From positions 1,162,001 to 1,226,000 of the forward strand of contig NZ_OY780957.1 of assembly GCF_963675985.1 (NCBI RefSeq): DNA of 64,000 nt, given 5' to 3'. How positions within the stretch are numbered: the first letter of the stretch is position 1; the number at the start of each line of letters is the position of its first letter. Below, piece by piece: positions 60,151 to 64,000 of this stretch. The notes below the pieces were generated by a model. That model made no database searches. It saw only the letters and a list, made by a program, of their open reading frames with translations, and had not been told where the DNA came from. This DNA is from an uncultured Roseibium sp. GTDB lineage: Bacteria > Pseudomonadota > Alphaproteobacteria > Rhizobiales > Stappiaceae. Position numbers and translations under genes: made by a program.

Positions 60151-62769
60151 ATGGCAACGGAACGCTATAACGCACGCGACGTCGAGGCGCGCTGGCAAAA
60201 AACATGGAACGATAAAGACGTCTTCGTCACCAACAACGACGATCCGCGCGACAAATACTACGTCCTGGAAATGTTCCCGTATCCGTCGGGCCGCATCCAC
60301 ATGGGCCATGTGCGCAACTATGCCATGGGCGATGTCGTTGCCCGCTACAAACGCGCCAGGGGCTTCAACGTTCTCCATCCCATGGGCTGGGACGCCTTCG
60401 GCATGCCGGCGGAAAACGCAGCCATGCAGAACAAGGTCCATCCCAAGGACTGGACCTATGAGAACATCGCCTTCATGCGCGACCAGCTCAAGATCATGGG
60501 CCTGTCGCTCGACTGGAGCCGCGAGTTCGCCACCTGCGACGTCGAATACTACACCCAGCAGCAGCGCCTGTTCCTGCAGTTCCTGGAAGCCGGGCTCGTC
60601 TACCGCAAGAATGCCAAGGTGAACTGGGACCCGGTCGACATGACCGTGCTCGCCAACGAGCAGGTTATCGACGGCCGCGGCTGGCGCTCCGGGGCCCTGG
60701 TGGAACAGCGCGAACTGACCCAGTGGTTCTTCAAGATCTCCGATTACTCGGAAGACCTGCTGGAAGCGCTCGACACCCTTGACCGCTGGCCGGACAAGGT
60801 CCGCCTGATGCAGAAGAACTGGATCGGCAAATCCGAAGGCCTGCGTGTACGGTTCGAATTTACCGCACCAGCCCCCACCGGCGACGAGGTTCTGGAAATC
60901 TTCACCACCCGTCCGGACACGCTGTTCGGCGCCTCCTTCATGGGCCTGTCGCCGGACCACCCGATTTCGGTCAAGCTCGCCGAAACCAATCCGGATCTCA
61001 AGGCCTTCATCGAGGAATGCCGCCGCGTCGGCACCTCCGAGGAAGCCATTGAGAAGGCGGAGAAAAAGGGCATCGATACGGGCTTGCGCGTCAAGCACCC
61101 GCTGGACGACAGCATCGAACTGCCGGTCTATGTCGCCAACTTCATCCTGATGGATTACGGAACCGGCGCGATTTTCGCTTGTCCGGCCCACGACCAGCGC
61201 GACCTGGACTTTGCCCGCAAATACGGCTTGGCCGTCAAGCCCGTGGTGCTGCCGAAGGATGCCGATCCGGCGACCTTCGAGATCGGCGACGAGGCCTTTA
61301 CCGACGACGGCGCGATCTACAATTCCGACTTTATGGATGGAATGTCGATCGCCGATGCCAAGGAGGCCGTGGCTCAGAAGCTGGAGGCCATCACGGTCGA
61401 CGGCGCTCCGCAGGCCGCCCGTCAGGTCAATTACCGACTGCGCGACTGGGGCATCTCCCGCCAGCGCTACTGGGGCTGCCCGATCCCGGTGATCCACTGC
61501 GACGACTGCGGCGTGGTGCCGGAAAAAGACGAGAACCTGCCGGTCCAGCTGCCCGACGACATCAACTTCGACAAGCCGGGCAATCCGCTCGACCGTCACC
61601 CGACCTGGCGCAACACCACCTGCCCCAAATGCGGCAAGGCGGCGCTGCGCGAGACGGACACCATGGACACCTTCGTGGATTCGTCCTGGTATTTCGCCCG
61701 CTTCACAGAACCGCGCTGCGACCGGCCGACCGATCCGAAGGCCGCCAACGACTGGCTGCCGGTGGATCAGTATATCGGCGGCATCGAACACGCGATCCTG
61801 CACCTGCTCTATTCGCGCTTCTTCACCCGCGCGATGCAGAAGGTCGGCGCGCTCGATCTGAAAGAGCCGTTCAAGGGCCTGTTCACGCAAGGAATGGTGA
61901 CCCATGAGACCTACCGTCTCGGCGACGGTGCGAACGGCCAGTGGGTCTCGCCCGCCGAAATCCGGATCGAGGACGTCGACGGTACGCGCACAGCCACGAT
62001 GATCTCGTCCGGCGAACCGGTCACGATCGGCTCCATCGAGAAGATGTCCAAGTCGAAGAAGAACACCGTCGATCCCACGGATATCATCGAAACCTACGGC
62101 GCGGACACCGCCCGCTGGTTCATGCTGTCGGACAGCCCGCCAGAACGCGACGTGATCTGGACCGAGGAAGGCGTTCAGGGCTCCTGGCGCTTTGTCCAGC
62201 GTGTCTGGCGCCTGATCGGGGAAATCGCCGAAAAGACTGGTCCGCTCGGCCCGGCTCCGGACTTTTCCGGTGCGGCTGCGGACCTGCGCGGCGCGACCCA
62301 CAAGACGCTGGCCGCCGTCTCCAAGGACCTGGAATCGCTCGGCTTCAACCGGGCCGTTGCTCGCATCTATGAATTCGTCAACCAGATCGGCAAGGCGCTT
62401 CATGAGGGTATGGACAGCGCCGACATGGCTTACGCGGTGCGCGAAGCCGGTGAATACCTGACCCAGATGATGGCTCCGATGATGCCGCATCTGGCCGAGG
62501 AATGCTGGACCGCACTGGGGCAGGAAGGCCTGATTTCCGAGACTGCCTGGCCTGCCGTCGACGAAAGCCTTCTGGTCGACGACACCGTGACCCTGCCGAT
62601 CCAGATCAACGGCAAGAAGCGCGGCGAGATCACCGTTCAAAGAGACGCTTCCAAAGAGGCGGTCGAAGCGGCTACTCTGCAGCTGGATTTCGTGCAGCGT
62701 GCGCTGGAAGGCCGCGCGCCCCGCAAGATTATCGTGGTGCCGCAAAGGATTGTGAATGTCGTCGCCTGA
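60151..62769 (+). CDS. leuS: Leucyl-tRNA synthetase
   Basis: An 872-aa class I synthetase. The HIGH-type motif is HMGH at residues 50-53 (PSGRIHMGHVRNY). A CP1 editing domain follows (~220-420, with TTRPDTLFGASFM), and the KMSKS loop is at 631-635. The C-terminal domain has HLAEECWTALGQEGL. The ATG at 60151 is taken over the TTG just before it. It overlaps lptE by 14 bases, so leuS-lptE-holA form an operon as in related species. Confidence 0.98.
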   Translation: MATERYNARDVEARWQKTWNDKDVFVTNNDDPRDKYYVLEMFPYPSGRIHMGHVRNYAMGDVVARYKRARGFNVLHPMGWDAFGMPAENAAMQNKVHPKDWTYENIAFMRDQLKIMGLSLDWSREFATCDVEYYTQQQRLFLQFLEAGLVYRKNAKVNWDPVDMTVLANEQVIDGRGWRSGALVEQRELTQWFFKISDYSEDLLEALDTLDRWPDKVRLMQKNWIGKSEGLRVRFEFTAPAPTGDEVLEIFTTRPDTLFGASFMGLSPDHPISVKLAETNPDLKAFIEECRRVGTSEEAIEKAEKKGIDTGLRVKHPLDDSIELPVYVANFILMDYGTGAIFACPAHDQRDLDFARKYGLAVKPVVLPKDADPATFEIGDEAFTDDGAIYNSDFMDGMSIADAKEAVAQKLEAITVDGAPQAARQVNYRLRDWGISRQRYWGCPIPVIHCDDCGVVPEKDENLPVQLPDDINFDKPGNPLDRHPTWRNTTCPKCGKAALRETDTMDTFVDSSWYFARFTEPRCDRPTDPKAANDWLPVDQYIGGIEHAILHLLYSRFFTRAMQKVGALDLKEPFKGLFTQGMVTHETYRLGDGANGQWVSPAEIRIEDVDGTRTATMISSGEPVTIGSIEKMSKSKKNTVDPTDIIETYGADTARWFMLSDSPPERDVIWTEEGVQGSWRFVQRVWRLIGEIAEKTGPLGPAPDFSGAAADLRGATHKTLAAVSKDLESLGFNRAVARIYEFVNQIGKALHEGMDSADMAYAVREAGEYLTQMMAPMMPHLAEECWTALGQEGLISETAWPAVDESLLVDDTVTLPIQINGKKRGEITVQRDASKEAVEAATLQLDFVQRALEGRAPRKIIVVPQRIVNVVA

Positions 62770-63319
62770 TGGAATTGATCGAAGCCGCCGCAACTTCCTG
62801 AACGTCGCACTCTCCGCGGCCCTGGCCGGCGGCCTTGCCGCCGGTTGCCAGGTCCGCCCACTCTACGGAACCATGACCACGCCCGGCGGACAGGCGGTTC
62901 CGGCGGAGCTGGCGGCAATCGATATCGATCCGATCAGCGACCGGTACGCGGACGAGGACGCCGCCCGTGTCCTCTACAACGAACTGACGTTCAATTTCGA
63001 ACGAGGGGCCAACCGGGCCGAGAAGCTCTACCGGCTCAAGATCCTGATGGATCTGGCGTCTTCGGAAGTCGGTGTGGAACAGTTGTCGGACGTGCCGGCG
63101 GCCTACACCATGACGATGAACACCACATTCGTCCTGAGCGATATCGCCACCCGCAAGACGCTAATGACCGGCAAGTCGTTTGCCACTGCGTCCTATGACT
63201 TCTCCAACCAGCGTTTTGCAAACATTCGGGCGAAAAGGGATGCAGAAGAGCGCGCCGCGAAGGCGGTCGCCCAGGACATCCAGGCCCGGATCGCCGGATA
63301 TTTCGCAACCAGGTCGTAG
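62756..63319 (+). CDS. lptE: LPS assembly lipoprotein LptE
   Basis: A 187-aa lipoprotein with a signal peptide and lipobox LAAGC (Cys ~residue 31). LptE plugs the LptD outer-membrane pore that places lipopolysaccharide in the outer leaflet. The family pattern CQVRPLYGTM and YNELTFNFERGANRAEK fits alphaproteobacterial LptE. The ATG lies inside the end of leuS, and holA follows three bases after the stop. Confidence 0.93.
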   Translation: MSSPDGIDRSRRNFLNVALSAALAGGLAAGCQVRPLYGTMTTPGGQAVPAELAAIDIDPISDRYADEDAARVLYNELTFNFERGANRAEKLYRLKILMDLASSEVGVEQLSDVPAAYTMTMNTTFVLSDIATRKTLMTGKSFATASYDFSNQRFANIRAKRDAEERAAKAVAQDIQARIAGYFATRS

Positions 63320-63322
63320 GTC

Positions 63323-64000
63323 ATGACCGCACTCAAGGCGACCGACATCGACAGGTTCCTTGCCAAGCCGCCGTCTCATGGCGGCGTCGTGCTGATCTAC
63401 GGGCCGGACACGGGTCTCGTGTCGGAACGGGCAACGACCCTGGTCGCAAAGGCATCCGAGGGCGATGACGATCCGTTCAATCTAATCAAGCTCGACGGCT
63501 CCGACGTCGCTTCCGATCCTGACCGGCTGATTGACGAGGCCCTGACCATCCCGCTCTTCGGCGGGCGCCGGATCATCTGGATCAGGGATACCGGCGGGAA
63601 GTCGCTCGATAACGCCCTGAAACCGGTCCTCAAGCTCGACGACTGCCCCTCCCTGATCGTTCTGGAAGCAGGCGACCTGAAGAAAGGCGCCGGCCTGCGC
63701 AAGCTGATTGAAGCGGACCGGAAAGCCTATGCCCTCCCCTGTTACGCGGACACAGACCGCAGCATCGATCACCTGATCGACCAGGAAACCCGGGAAGCCG
63801 ACCTGACCATTACGCGGGAAGCCCGGGCATCTCTCCACGGCCTGCTTGGCGGCGACCGGATGGCAAGCCGGGGCGAACTGAAGAAACTCTGCCTCTACGC
63901 CCTCGGCAAGGGCAAGATCGACAGCGACGACGTGGAAGCCATTATCGGCGATGCCTCCGCCTTTGAGCTATCCGAACTGATCGACGCCGCCGCCATTGGC
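63323..64000 (+). CDS. holA: DNA polymerase III subunit delta (partial)
   Basis: The first 226 residues of HolA, the clamp-loader subunit that opens the beta clamp; the gene runs off the window end in frame. VVLIYGPDTGLVSERA (~residues 22-37), EALTIPLFGGRRIIWIRDTG and LIVLEAGDLKKGAGLRK are family features. It starts three bases after lptE and completes the leuS-lptE-holA order. Confidence 0.95.
   Translation, partial: MTALKATDIDRFLAKPPSHGGVVLIYGPDTGLVSERATTLVAKASEGDDDPFNLIKLDGSDVASDPDRLIDEALTIPLFGGRRIIWIRDTGGKSLDNALKPVLKLDDCPSLIVLEAGDLKKGAGLRKLIEADRKAYALPCYADTDRSIDHLIDQETREADLTITREARASLHGLLGGDRMASRGELKKLCLYALGKGKIDSDDVEAIIGDASAFELSELIDAAAIG

Noticed and set aside
1..64000. CRISPR arrays, tRNA/rRNA genes, prophage, transposases and toxin-antitoxin pairs
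   Set aside because: Looked for by eye throughout; no regular spacer-repeat series, cloverleaf end or mobility gene was recognised. Short ncRNAs could still be missed.

Overview
The window looks like chromosomal DNA from an alphaproteobacterium of the order Hyphomicrobiales. The gene content and order (htpX/rsmB/heparinase/purH, chorismate mutase-hisC-tyrC, metX-metW-gloB, phaA-phaB-phaR, leuS-lptE-holA, the 180-kDa NAD-glutamate dehydrogenase, a RIME-like palindromic repeat) fit a Stappia/Roseibium (Labrenzia)-like genome. That placement is inference from gene order and protein style; no 16S gene is present. Coding density is high, GC is high, and several genes start with TTG or GTG (leuD, ggt, ispA; probably rsmB and mtgA; GTG for the MCP, the AhpD-like protein and small membrane or unknown genes). 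No tRNA, rRNA, CRISPR array, transposase or integrase was recognised.

Layout. 1-5.0 kb: end of an unidentified gene, an SDHAF4/DUF1674 protein, the HtpX protease, the RsmB rRNA methyltransferase and a heparinase II/III-family protein. 5.0-15.5 kb: a self-contained catabolic module. It holds a minus-strand operon (PotABCD-type ABC importer, amidase, FAD amine/amino-acid oxidase), a divergent plus-strand pair (acyl-CoA ligase, and an amidohydrolase-fold protein that has lost most metal ligands), and a LysR regulator. In related Hyphomicrobiales the heparinase gene is usually next to purH, so this block looks like an insertion into a core junction. 15.8-28.4 kb: purH, a chemoreceptor, an MFS permease, NAD-GDH, an AhpD-like protein, argC and leuD. 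28.5-28.7 kb: two inverted copies of a structured palindromic repeat.

28.8-45 kb: msrQ, a cyclic-nucleotide-binding protein, an orphan response regulator, an L,D-transpeptidase, a zinc metallopeptidase, dapF-mtaB-ftsY, small secreted/cupin proteins, gloB, a methyltransferase, metW-metX, and the aromatic amino acid genes chorismate mutase-hisC-tyrC. A low-complexity coiled-coil protein of unknown function follows. 45-64 kb: ispA, a cyclopropane-fatty-acid synthase, mtgA, rpmF, membrane proteins including yciB/ispZ, a DUF3299 protein, the PHB genes phaB-phaA with divergent phaR, an HbpS/GlcG-like protein divergent from ggt, two tandem paralogous ~110-aa proteins of unknown function, a DEDDh exonuclease with a small membrane protein, rpmI-rplT, yggS, and the start of the leuS-lptE-holA operon.

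What stands out beyond housekeeping: the 10.5-kb catabolic module and its probable pseudo-enzyme; a stem-loop with a repeated 9-mer directly in front of metX; a hairpin that partly covers the purH Shine-Dalgarno sequence; a ~266-bp element bounded by ~22-bp inverted repeats near 50 kb; the covarying inverted palindromes near 28.6 kb; and the tandem small paralogs near 56.4-57.2 kb.
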